DNA from: Rhabdophis nuchalis
Lineage: Eukaryota; Chordata; Lepidosauria; Squamata; Natricidae
Direction of reading: 5' to 3'
NCBI GenBank assembly: GCA_039707465.1
Contig: CM077658.1
Span: forward strand, 14,390,074 to 14,454,073
DNA length: 64,000 nt
Under the pieces are notes generated by a model. The model made no database searches, was not told the origin of the DNA, and was given only the letters and a program-made list of their open reading frames with translations. Shown piece by piece: positions 37,020 to 48,022 of the stretch; position 1 is the first letter of the stretch; each line of letters begins with the position of its first letter. The position numbers were made by a program, and so were the translations under genes.

Positions 37020-40000
37020 ATGAAAATGCTTCCCGGTGTCGGGGTATTTGGGACCGGGAGTTCGGCCCGTGTGTTGGTCCCTCTGCTGAGAGCCGAAGGC
37101 TTCTCCATCGAAGCTCTATGGGGGAAGACCGAAGAGGAAGCCAAACAGCTAGCTGAGGAAATGAACATTTCCTTCTACACAAGCCGAACCGATGATGTTT
37201 TGCTGCACCAGGATGTAGATCTGGTTTGCATCAACATTCCGCCGCCTCTAACGCGACAAATTGCAGTGAAGGCTCTAGGTACAGTGTTTTCCCCCTCCGT
37301 AGCCAGTTTTGGGCATTGTATAAGGTTTCAGTTTTCTCTTGGGTAGATGCCAACTGGAAGACGGTCACAGTCGTTGAGTAATTAATAGCAGAAAATTGAA
37401 CATTTCATCCTGGAACAAATTATATCAGGGAACTGGGAATTCCATCGTTAAAAACCCTCGTGCATGCTGAATTTTCAGTTGGTAAAGTAAAAGCCCCCAT
37501 ATTTGTTTCTAACCACAAACTTGGAGGACTATTGTTACTGTGAACAGAACAGACCGCATGAATCTCCCATAGGGGGGGAAAAATGATCACACCACCACAT
37601 GCCTTGCAAATAAATAAATTATGAGGAACATAGAGAAAAAAATTAATGCATAAAACATTTCCTGCAGGGGCTCAGAGCCACATATGGCGAGCTTGAAAAT
37701 TATTAAGCCCTAGGACAATTAGTTTGTGCCCAGATATGTCTTATTTCAGGGTTTGGGTACAATTTTCTGATAAACATACTTCCTTTTCCTAGGTTGGATT
37801 TGCATAGCAGATGCCACATATTAAACAAAACAACAACAACAACAACAACTTGAGAACCAAGGTCTTCTTTTCATTTTTGACAGCCAGCCAGTATTAACCC
37901 TTTGTTTAAACCCAAATGACAGGTAGTCCTTGCTTAGCAACCACAACTGAAATTGGCAACTTGATCCTTAAGCAGAAGGTGGCTGAGCGAAGCTGTGGCT
38001 GTGCTTACAATCTTCCTTCACCTTTACGGACCTGCAAAAATTGTAAATGCGAGTCTTGGTTGCAAAGTTGCTTTTTTCATCACCGTCATAACTTGCAACA
38101 GACACTACAAAAGGACTACCTGTATTCCTGCTTGGATTTATTTTGATTTATACAAGATGAAACAGTGACAATGTTGTTGCATGGTCTTTCCCTAAGCAAC
38201 ATAACACAAAATAGCCATGTCGACTGTTGAAGGAGTATTCAGGACTGTGTGCATGCAGGCCAAGTTATATATTTCAGAAGCATTATGTGCTGTTTTAATT
38301 CTTGGCTTGACTTGGCTTTCGCCTTCCTCCTTGTACAATTCTCTGAATTGCGGGCTTGTACTCCTACTCAAGATTAATTCAGCATTCCACCCTGGCTGCG
38401 CCTGGCAATATTTTTTACCCAAAGCCTGGGAGAACAGCCAGGTTTTCAGACTGTCCCTGGGTTGCCTGAACAGTGCATCTCAGTAGCTGTTTCTCAGGGT
38501 ATTTTTTTAGCAGCCTCATCCCTGCAAATTACAACCGTTATTGTGGCCGTTGGCCTATCCAGCACTATAAGCAGGGAGATTAATCATTTATATTCCTCTT
38601 AATATAAAACTGACATAATATCCCAGGCCTTCGGAACAAAAATACTTTTTTTAAAATAGAAATTAAAAGAAGTGGCATTTTCTTTATATGATTGAATTAA
38701 CTTTACGTGTTCTGAAACATTCTAAGGAATAAAGTTACAAATAAACCAGCAGGTTTCTGTAGCTGTGCTGTGCACTGGAAATCTACAAAGACGGCAACAA
38801 CATATTTAACCCTTAAACGATAGAATAAATAACTTCAGATGTCCCGGAAAAACAAAATAATTCTTAACCACTGCATTTCTTGTTATCAGTCCATCTCGCT
38901 GCTATGACATGTATTACAAAAACAAGCAGACAAGTTCGTTTTTCATGGATGAATTGCTAAAAATAACTAACATTACTTCCTGATGAATCAACACAACCAG
39001 TTTAGGAGCCTCTTAAGTACTAAAAAGATGTCCGGAGGAATATATAGACAAAATATAAATGAAATGGGAGCACCTGTTCCAGTGCGCCTTATCCTCCCAT
39101 CTAACAGGAAACATGAGAAATAGTATAGAGGCCTGATAATCCCTTGCAGGCAGCAAAAAAAATTACAGCAGAATGTAAAATAAAAGCAAAGTAGTTGGAA
39201 ATTGGCTAGTTGCAACCGCTCTGCTTTTGAAGGGTTCGTTTTTCACATTGGGTGTGGAATAAAAAGACTCCAAATTGAAATGCTGTCCTTTGTTTGCAGG
39301 AATTGGAAAGAATGTAATCTGTGAGAAAGCCGCTACCTCGCTCGATGCTTTCAGGATGGTCACGGCTGCTAGGTATTACCCCAAGCTCATGAGCATCGTG
39401 GGCAACGCCCTGCGCTTCCTACCCGCCTTTGTTAGAATGAAGCAGTTACTCGACGAACACTATGTCGGCAGCATCCTGGTCTGCGACGTGCGAGTGTACT
39501 GGGGCAGCCTCCTCAGCCAGAAGTACAACTGGATTTGTGACGAGCTAATGGGCGGCGGCGGCCTGCACACGATGGGCACTTACATCATAGACCTGCTGAC
39601 CCACCTCACAAGCCAAAAGGCCGAGAAGGTCCATGGGCTGCTGAAAACGTTCGTCAAGCAGAACTCGGCCATCAGCGGCATCCGCCACGTCACCAGCGAC
39701 GACTTCTGCTTCTTCCAGATGATGATGGCGGGAGGCATCTGCAGCACAGTGACGCTGAACTTCAACATGCCCGGGTCCTTCGTTCACGAGGTCATGATCG
39801 TAGGCTCAGCTGGCCGCCTTATTGCTCGCGGGATGGACTTATACGGCCAGAAGAACGCCGCTCCCCAGGAAGAGCTGTTGTTGAAGGACTCCCTGAATAT
39901 CCACGCGGAGCTGTCTGAAAAAGAATTCAAGGACATCCCTCTTCTGTACCTCAAAGGGATGGTCTACCTGGTCCAAGCTCTCCGCCTTTCCTTCCAGGAT

Positions 40001-40198
40001 CAGGAGGACCAGCGGACCTGGGATCCCAAACCGGTGGCAATGGCAGCTTCTTTTGAAGATGGCCTCTACATGCAAAGTGTGGTAGATGCCATTAAAAGGT
40101 CCAGCAGGTCTGGAGAATGGGAGACGGTGGAGGAGATGATCGAAGAGCCTGATGCCAACCAGAACCTCTGTGAGGCTCTGCAGAGAAATAACCTATAA
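37020..40198 (+). CDS. GFOD2: Glucose-fructose oxidoreductase domain-containing protein 2
   Basis: Two coding exons, 37020-37278 and 39300-40198, joined in phase 1, encode 385 residues, the length of human GFOD2, with very high similarity across the whole protein. The N-terminal half is a Gfo/Idh/MocA Rossmann fold with its glycine-rich loop (GVFGTGSSA, about 8-16). The usual EKP is EKA (95-97), as in GFOD proteins generally. The C-terminal half is the alpha/beta substrate domain with a [11 protein letters not shown] motif. The protein ends [10 protein letters not shown], as in human. GFOD2 is reported to be secreted and to act in extracellular matrix assembly. An enzymatic role is not settled. 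A non-coding first exon probably lies in the CpG island at 35020-35300. Downstream it faces C16orf86, tail to tail. Confidence 0.97.
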
Positions 40199-43100
40199 TG
40201 CAGATATTCCTGCAAAACGGAACAATTGGAAGTGGGAGGGGTGGGAGGCTGGGAATGGAAGCAGAGGAAAAGAGGAAGGGTATCTGTGTGTGTGTAAAGG
40301 GGGAGTCTGTGGGTTTTTTTTAATCTCGGAGAATTTTAATTGTTGCAGACGTCCGTGTCTTTGGTTGCTTAAAATTTAATAACTTGTGTATTGTTAGGAA
40401 AACTTGAATTGCCAATTGCACTCAGCGGACAAGAGCTCCGCCCGCCCCCCAAATCAAGAGCTTTTGGGGTGCCAAGCTCTCTTCTGCGCCCAGCTCACGT
40501 ATGAATGCAAGTTGAACCTAATTCGCATGTAGTGCTAGAGGATGCTGGTTGTTTTTAAAATAGGAATTGAAGTTATTTTTTTAACAGCTCTTTGGGGGGG
40601 GGGGGAACAAAGGAATACAAGGAGGCAAATCTTTAGAGCTGGTCCTTTTAAGAGGATTAGAAGGGACCAGATACAGGTATCTCTTTGCAGAGACACAAGA
40701 CTTTGCTACAATTCAGGGATCAACCGGTAAAAGATAATGTTCATTCATTGGGTTTCCCCAACTTTCATATGAAGCCCGTCTGCATCGAAAAGACGGAAAC
40801 ATGGATCTGGGAAAGCTTGCATTGAATTAACCCAGTCTAGAACTCCATGGCGAGATGCTCCAGACACTTTCCGGCATTTCTCAGTCTATCCATGGCAGTA
40901 GAAATGGGGAAAAAGATGATTAGGGCCCAAGGCGGGGGAAAAAAAGTGAAATGGGATCTATATTTTGCAAACTATCCTAAAAATGCAAGTTCCAGGTGTA
41001 GCTATAAAAGAAGAGACAGACATCACGATCTCTGGAACTTAAAATATATTATCCACTTAGCTTTCAATAGCCTCTGCTAACATCGTCAGAGTATAAAAGC
41101 TACCGTTGAAGAGATATTTGCCTTTATACATCATTGATCGATTTGGCCATTGCATGCGTGGTAGGCCCATCCACCCATCTCCAACCTGTAGTTAGCTCTG
41201 TCGTTTTTGCTTCAGACATGTTAAGCGTTGGAGGCTTAGCTCTTCTATCGCACTTGGACTGCTCATCCCCAGGGAATGAGGCTGAGATGTCAGATATATT
41301 CTAATTCCTCTCTGCCTTCAAATACCCCATCCCATATATGGATGGATGGATGGATGGATGGATGGATGGATGGAAGGAAGGGATGGTATGGGGTATATGA
41401 AGGCAGAGGATTTAGAATTAAGTTCCTTGCCTTGAAAAAAAACACTCCAAAAACTTCCGTTTTTTTGCACAAACAGGGTGAACTTAGAAGTGACTATCTA
41501 TGGTAATTTGCATCTTCTCTTGCTTTATTTTATCTGTCAAAAACACCCAATGGAATGCGGTTGCTGTTTGTGCATCTTCTTACCCTTGTTGGTACGAGGG
41601 TTCTACAGGGCTCTGCCCTTTTCTTTCCCTTGAAAACATACTGGAGTGACTTTGAACTGTAATCTGGTAAGGCTGGGCTATTTGTTGGAGACAATCCAAG
41701 ATAAACATCAGTTTAGTGAATTGAAGCAAACTGGTTCCTTTGCCTTTCTCCCATTTTTTTATGCTGTATAGATTCTGTGGAGGAGATTTTACTACCCGAA
41801 CTCGGAGAAAAAACAATCCTGAACTTTTTAATGACACGTTGTTTACTTGAATGTTATTTTATTTTTCTTACATTGTTTCCCTACTGGGTTGTAATCCTGT
41901 AAATTAAGATAAAGCATTAACAAGCCGGACTCCCTTGTGCTCTTTTAAATGATAGTCTATAATGGAAACTAAGAACAGATACAATCAAGGACCAGATCAG
42001 CTGCTCTGCTTCCCCGAGGGGGGAAAATCTTAATTATTTTCTTCTCTTTTGTGACTTTGAAGCTATTTTTAGGTACCACGGCTATATCTTGTGATTAGCA
42101 TTTCAGTTGGACTAAAAAGGTCCAGGATTTGTACAGCTGCTACAGCAGCGGTCACCAAGTAGTGGTCCCTGAGAAAATTTTGGTGGTCCACAGAAACATT
42201 ATTTGCATATTTTATATTGCACTAAATCGGGTCCTCAAAGTATGGCCCCTGGGACGGATACGTGCAATGAATGTTTATGTTGCTGCAGAGAGTCTCCCCT
42301 TTCGGGGTCTTTTTATGGGGGTTGGAGGGGGGCAGAAATTCTAACTTGGGGTCTGCTTTAGCCTCCTGGTGGAGGGCTTTATTTTATTATTTATTTATTT
42401 TATTATTTGGATTTATAAACCGCCCTTTCTCCCCGAAGGGACTCAGGGTGGTCCACAGGAGAGAATAAAACAAAATACAATAAAATAGTTAAAATGAATT
42501 AAATATATGGGCCTGTGCTAAAATAAATTTAAAACCTTACAAAAACCATCTTAAAATTATGCCAGGCCGGCCATCTGAAACAAGTAGGTTTTTAATGTCC
42601 GGCGGAAGAGGCGAAGGTCCGTGATTGTGCGAAGGTCAGGGGGCAGGTCGTTCCAGAGAGCAGGACCTGCCACAGAGAAGGCCCTTCCCCTGGGCGTCGC
42701 CAGCCGGCATTGCCCAGCCGACGGCACCCTGAGGAGACCCACCCTGTGGACACTCAATGCCTTTGTACTTCAGCATTAAGGAATCTTGTGTGATCTAGAA
42801 AAAATGCTGACGGTGGAATTCTATCTACCCAATTCAAGATTCCTGCGAGATCTTTCAGGGGCCTGGATTTGTAATCCAGTGATGGGAAAGTGGGCAAAAT
42901 AATTTAACCCAAAGTTTCCTTTGAGTAAATACATTTTTATTGGCAAAGGATAATGTACTCCACCATCCTCTTCCCACATTTTAAGTCATCTGTCCTTGTT
43001 TATTTTCAGTGAATTAAAACATCCTTTTCTTCCTTATTTCCCTCTGTAAGATCAGATTTGGATTTGAGGCTAGAAATATCATTTCTATTCTTTGGGAGTT

Positions 43101-43754
43101 GAGTTGCCAACAAAGCAACTCACCTTTTGTATGTGCGTCTTTTTACTTTGTAGAGTATAAATGATATACACGTCACCAGGCTGCAAAAGATACGTAAGAA
43201 GAGCCATGCCATCTAGTGATATTCTTGCATATGTTAGCCAAATATTCTGGAAGACCCCCAAAGCTAGGTTAGATGGACAAAGTCCTTCCCAGCTGCTATT
43301 ACAAATGCATAGAAATTAGAATGTCATCCGGAAGAAGTAGATATAAATAAATTACTTACTATTCTTGCTCGGACTAACTACCTTTATTCCATGTTATGGG
43401 AATAAAATGTGGGAGAAACCAGTGTACATCTTGGTCCTTGGTTGTAATTACTCAGAAATATCAAGGAGGATCTTGAGATGAATGGACTACTCTGTCTTTT
43501 CTAATATTAATTTGGGCACTGGTTTACAGACTTTAGACAGGAGCAATTCCATTCCTCCTTAGACTGGTCCCATTTTTCTCTCTATTTTATAGCAAGGAAC
43601 AAGACAAATACTTTTGACACCCAACTATAATGAACAAAGCTTAAAAGAATTACACACCAATGGCCTTCAAGGAGCATCTTCCAGCTTTTTTGGGGGGGTG
43701 GGGGAAGCACTGTTGATCTCTTGAGGGAAGAGCTTGGCCTCCTGTCAGATAGGA
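40199..43754. other. GFOD2 3' UTR and GFOD2-C16orf86 intergenic region
   Basis: Holds the GFOD2 3' UTR (end not fixed), an (ATGG)n run at 41340-41375, a hAT-like fragment from 42146 (cagcggtcaccaa), and a minus-strand LINE end at 42365-42760. No other exon is recognised. Confidence 0.5.
42365..42760 (-). mobile_element. LINE 3' end
   Basis: Reverse copy of the 9649 family: an ATTT-rich tail, the 'ccgccctttctccccgaagggactcagggtgg' stem and the WNDLPPD ORF end (to 42757). Confidence 0.7.
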
Positions 43755-46700
43755 TTATTTGTTCTGCGGTGACAGTGGTGGGACTAGGTGAGCTGCACAG
43801 ACGCTGAGCATCTTATCAATGTCCACTTGAGTAGACTTATCCACCTCTGGTTTTACTACGGCTCCAGAGGTGGCACTTGGTAGACTCCTCAGTTCCTTGC
43901 CTTTCTCTTCTGCAACTGCAACAGAAAACAAGAGGATCAGTAGGCAGTAATTTCTGACCTAGGTAGATAAGGAAAGGCAATGATAGCAAACGAAGTGACT
44001 TTTGGAGTTCCATAGCATAATTATTTCAAATTGCATCATAACTTCAGATGTTTTGAAAAAGGAAGAACATAGACTTCACATGAAGGATAGGTTTACCCAT
44101 TCACTCAAGAGCACCAAACTATTTTTCAGTTCCAGTCCTTTTTGTTTTCAGGTTGTTTACCTATTGATGGGGTTGTTCTCGGTTCTATGGCGCCTGTCTG
44201 GTGTTCTTGGGTAGAAGGAGCCTCCATTGGGGGCAGATCATAGTCCTTCTCCGATGGCTTGTTCATCTCTGGGTTGTCGTAGTTAATGTATTGATATAAA
44301 GGACGCAAACGCTGGGATTTTTCTAGAAGAAATGGAACGGTGTGAAAGTTGTAGGGCAGGTAACTTCTGAAGTATAATGATCTGTCTCTGAATCCAGCTA
44401 CAGTGCTCTTCAAACATGACAAATGCAACCCAATTTGGTGTAATGGTGAAGGCATCAGGCTAGAAACTCTGAGATTCTGAGATAATTGATAGATGAGAGA
44501 AAGAGAGATTACAGATAGATTTCCTCTTTCATTAAGTTGGAAACTGAGGTAGAGGTTGTCCCTGAATCTTTATCTGACCTATTTAGGTACACACCTTGCA
44601 AACCTGTCCAACTGGTAAAACCATAAACACCTTCCAACGTGCTGCTTATGACTTCTAATGAAACAATTCATTCATTCATTCTGTCAAGTACCCTAACAAT
44701 GTCTGCTTCATAAATAACGACCCAATATTAGAATCCAAAAAGCAGTGATTTATTAACAGCTTCATTAGGCATTCTGCATTAGGCGTTTCTTATTTGCAGC
44801 CATCTTTTTTGCTTTCTTTATCTGCTTCTGAACTTTGCCCGCATTACTGTCCTCCCCTCAGCCTTCGTCATAAATCACAGCCAATGAGAGATGGTAGTTT
44901 AGACATGCGCATTCACAGGCCAGTTTGAGATTCCTTTTTGACCACAGGTATGTTTGGAATTCCCCTCTCTCTATGGCAGTTTGATGGTATTCATAGAGAA
45001 CTGACACCATTCATTCATTCATTCATTCTTCCATACATCCATTCATTCTACATGGCACTCCATTTCCTTAGTTTTCTAGTCATCACGCCCTGAATAAGGA
45101 ACAAACCAGGGGTGGCTTCCTGTACTGGTTGGTACCGATTCGCTTTGCGCCCGCCGTGCATTAAGAGTCGTGCATCCATAAACTAAACAAACGCTATCTC
45201 CTCATTTTCAGAGCCTTGAAATTCAGTACTTGCATCAGAAAGCAATACAACAAAATATGGACTATCCCAAGCATTTCCAATCCATGCTCTGATGCTCTCC
45301 TGTTCACTCACTCTCTGCTGTTGCAGATTCTGGAGGCAGAGAGCTCCCTGGGGCGGCCGGTGGGACTGGAGTGACCTCTTGAGTTGACTTCCTTTTCTTA
45401 GATTTCTTGGGCTGCTTCAACACGGGAGAAGCTTCAGCTTTGGGGCACTCAGCCTCTTCTGCCCTCGGAGGCAGCTTCTTGAAGTCTGCATGCTGAAAAA
45501 TGAGCATGTCAGAATCAGTTCTGTGGGGCAGAAAGAAGACAGGAGAGGAGCAAGAAGGAAGGTCCGGTCTCTCTCCCTTGACCCCGATCCAGAGGTGAAA
45601 TGCTCTGAAAGTCTGCTACCGGTTCGCTTTGCATACACATGCTACCAGTTCGCCCGAACCAGTAGTAAAAAAAATGCTACCAGTTCAAGCGAACCGGTAG
45701 CTCCAGTGATCAGCTGTGGAACATTCAGCTGTGTTGTGCAATTCACGTGGCACAGCTGATTGTTGCACAACTGATCGTTGGAATGTAAAAAGAAAAAATG
45801 CTACCGGTTCACTTACTTGGTCATCCTTGCCTTGAAGCCATAATTTGTCAGCCAAGCTTGCAAAACTGAAGCAGATTTCAGATTCTTGAGCTCAGGAAAC
45901 AAGTCTTGGTGTTGCTGGACTTCTTCCTCATACAGCTTGGCATGCAGGTTAATGCCCTTGCCATCTTCATGCCACTGCAAAGAGGAAACACCCTCACCAT
46001 TAATTGTGGGCCAAGGGGGAATGTAGAAAAGGAAAGGAAAGAGAGAAAACTGAACCTACTTTTCTCAGGAAGAAGATGAAAGATTATTGGGGTGGAGCAA
46101 ATTACCGTATTTATTCGAGTATAACGCGCACACGTGTATAACGCGCACCCCTAATTTTCGATTAAAAATCGGTATTAAAAAAAAGTTTTTTTTCTTCGCC
46201 CTCGCGTACAGTGAGCGGCTGCAGCCCGGAAAAGGCGCAGTGCGAACTCACAATTCGCCTGCGCCCTCAATGGACCGGCCCTCGTTTATAACGCGCACCC
46301 AAACTTTGATTTCTTTTTTTGGTAGAAAATTTTGCGCGTTATACTCGAATAAATACGGTAATTGTTTAGGGGCACATACAGGATTATTATTATACAGGTA
46401 AAGGTAAAGGTTCCCCTTGCACATATGTGGTAGTCGTTCCCGACTCTAGGGGGTGGTGCTCATCTCCACTTCAAAGCCAAAGAACCAGTGCTGTCTGAAG
46501 ATGTCTCCGTGGCCATGTGGCCGGCATGACTAAACACCAAAAGCTCACAGAACGCTGTTACCTTCCCACCAAAGGTGGCCCCTATTTTTCCCACTTGCAT
46601 TTCTACGTGTTTCGATCCGCTAGGTTGGCAGAAGCTAGGACAAGTAACGGGAGCTCACTCCATTACGCGACGCTAGGGATTCGAAGTGCCGACCTTTCTG

Positions 46701-48022
46701 ATCGACAAGCTCACCATCTTAGCCCCTGAGCCACCGCGTGCCTGTTATCATTATATAGCATGGGCTTACTCCCAAAATACAGATACAGGTTGACTTACCA
46801 CCCTTTATTTATTGACTGTGCAAAGTTACAACGGCACCCCAAAAAAAGTGACTTAGGGTCATTTTTCACATGGCCGTTGCAGCATCCCCATCATTGGTCA
46901 TGAAGCGAACGGTTATAAATGGAGGACTTGCCTGTATCTCAGGGGTTCCCAAACTTAGCAACTTGAAGACTTGTGGACTTCAACTCCCAGAATTCTCCAG
47001 CCAGCTCTGCTCTGCTGGCTGGAGAATTCTGGGAGTTGAAGTCCACAAGTCTTCAAGTTGCCAAGTTTGGGAACCCCTGCTGTATCTGATGCTAGAAGTT
47101 GGATCTTTTACTAGCACCATGCCAGATTGCTGTTTCTTTATTATTAAAAGTGATTTTTAAAAAAAAGGATACAGTAAGTGTGAGTGTCAAAGAAAGTGTA
47201 TGAGATGTATACCGGCAATACCTGATCTTGGGGGAAGAGACATATTTCGGTGAAAAATAGTGTGTAACCTTCCAAAGTTCTAATCCCGTGATGGCGAACC
47301 TATGGCACGCGTGCCAGTGGTGGCACGCAGAACCCTCTCTGTGGGCATGCATGCTGTTGCCCCAGCTCAGCCAGCTGGTCTACAGGTTTCCGAGGCACGT
47401 ATGCGCGCTGGCCAGCTGTGCATCAGATTTCCAGTGCTCTGGCACACATGCGCAAGTGTGCAAAAGAGCACCTTTCGGTTTGGGCACTCTGTGCCTAAAA
47501 GGTTTGCCACCACTGTTTGTATTTATTAAATTTATATACCGCACCTTCTCCCTACTGGGACTCAGGGCGGTGTACAGGCAGGTAAAATCGACAATATAAA
47601 ACATAAAATACATTAAAAATACATTAAATAATTGGCCTGTCATAAAACCCCTATTAAAACCCCTGCTAAAACAAATTAAAAACTCCGCCAGGCCGGCCGC
47701 ACGAAATAAATAGGTCTTCAAGGCCCGATGGAAGAGGCACAGGTCTTTATATCTTCTAGTATTGATTGGCACATTCCTCTGTCCTGCTCGTTCCTGCATC
47801 AAGTTATCCATTCGTTCCACCTTTTCAACCTATGGGTATTGCCAGTGTTTATAAGCCATCCGCCTTTCCGTTTTCCTTTCCTGTATTACTCATTTTTTTT
47901 ACCTCCAGTGACTTGATGGTGGGGTTTTCCAAGGCTGCAGCCAACTGGAACAGAAAATGTGGGATGTTGGTTTTCCCTCCCAGCTTCTTGTCATTGGGGT
48001 TCCTGGCACAGGTGGCCATCAT
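43755..48022 (-). CDS. C16orf86: C16orf86 orthologue with an HSF-type DNA-binding domain
   Basis: Coding exons on the minus strand are 48022-47903, 45974-45817, 45520-45312, 44322-44161 and 43909-43755. Phases fit throughout, giving 267 residues from the ATG at 48022. Further upstream coding exons cannot be excluded. Residues about 18-108 read as an HSF DNA-binding domain: a helix ending in ENPTIKSLEW, an EDGKGI turn, a helix with LYEEEV, a degenerate recognition helix ending LTNYGF, and the closing strand IFQHADF. Then follow a basic segment (KKSKKRKS, 131-138), RLRPLYQYINY (167-177) and the C-terminal KSTQVDIDKMLSV (about 241-253). The last three regions match the human C16orf86 protein I remember. 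Its position between GFOD2 and ENKD1 also matches 16q22.1. The basic stretch may be a nuclear signal. Function unknown. Confidence 0.88.
46105..46358. mobile_element. TIR DNA transposon (MITE) in C16orf86 intron 1
   Basis: The terminal repeats CCGTATTTATTCGAGTATAA and their inverse enclose 254 bp, between TA dinucleotides. Internal copies of 'ataacgcgcaccc' occur near both ends. The element is CpG-rich. It is related to 56428-56943. Confidence 0.75.
46395..46742 (-). mobile_element. tRNA-headed squamate SINE
   Basis: Full-length reverse copy of the 13634 family, from the 'aaaggtaaaggttccccttgcacatatg' tail to the tRNA head near 46725, in C16orf86 intron 1. Confidence 0.85.
46940..47079. mobile_element. 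Palindromic hAT-type MITE with perfect TSD
   Basis: Starts CAGGGGTTCCCAAAC and ends with its exact inverse. The arms fold almost completely round 'ctctgctctgc'. The perfect 8-bp duplication is ctgtatct (46932-46939 and 47080-47087). Confidence 0.9.
47286..47514. mobile_element. hAT-like fragment
   Basis: The 'gtgatggcgaacctatggcac' start and 'ggtttgccaccactg' end form an inverted pair of the kind seen in hAT derivatives. The interior holds GC-rich 'catgcgc' repeats. A related start lies at 62590. Confidence 0.5.
47515..47765 (-). mobile_element. LINE 3' end
   Basis: Reverse copy of the 9649 family: 'tataccgcaccttctccctactgggactcagggcggtg', then 'aggccggccgcacg' and the decayed end of the ORF. 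Confidence 0.65.

Noticed and set aside
45417..45510. Acceptor 'tttttcag' just before the C16orf86 segment starting CATGCAGAC
   Set aside because: Using it from the phase-2 donor at 45817 puts the conserved KKSKKRKS segment out of frame and hits a stop. The acceptor at 45520/45521 (ccccacag) restores the frame and adds the residues that complete the HSF-like strand.
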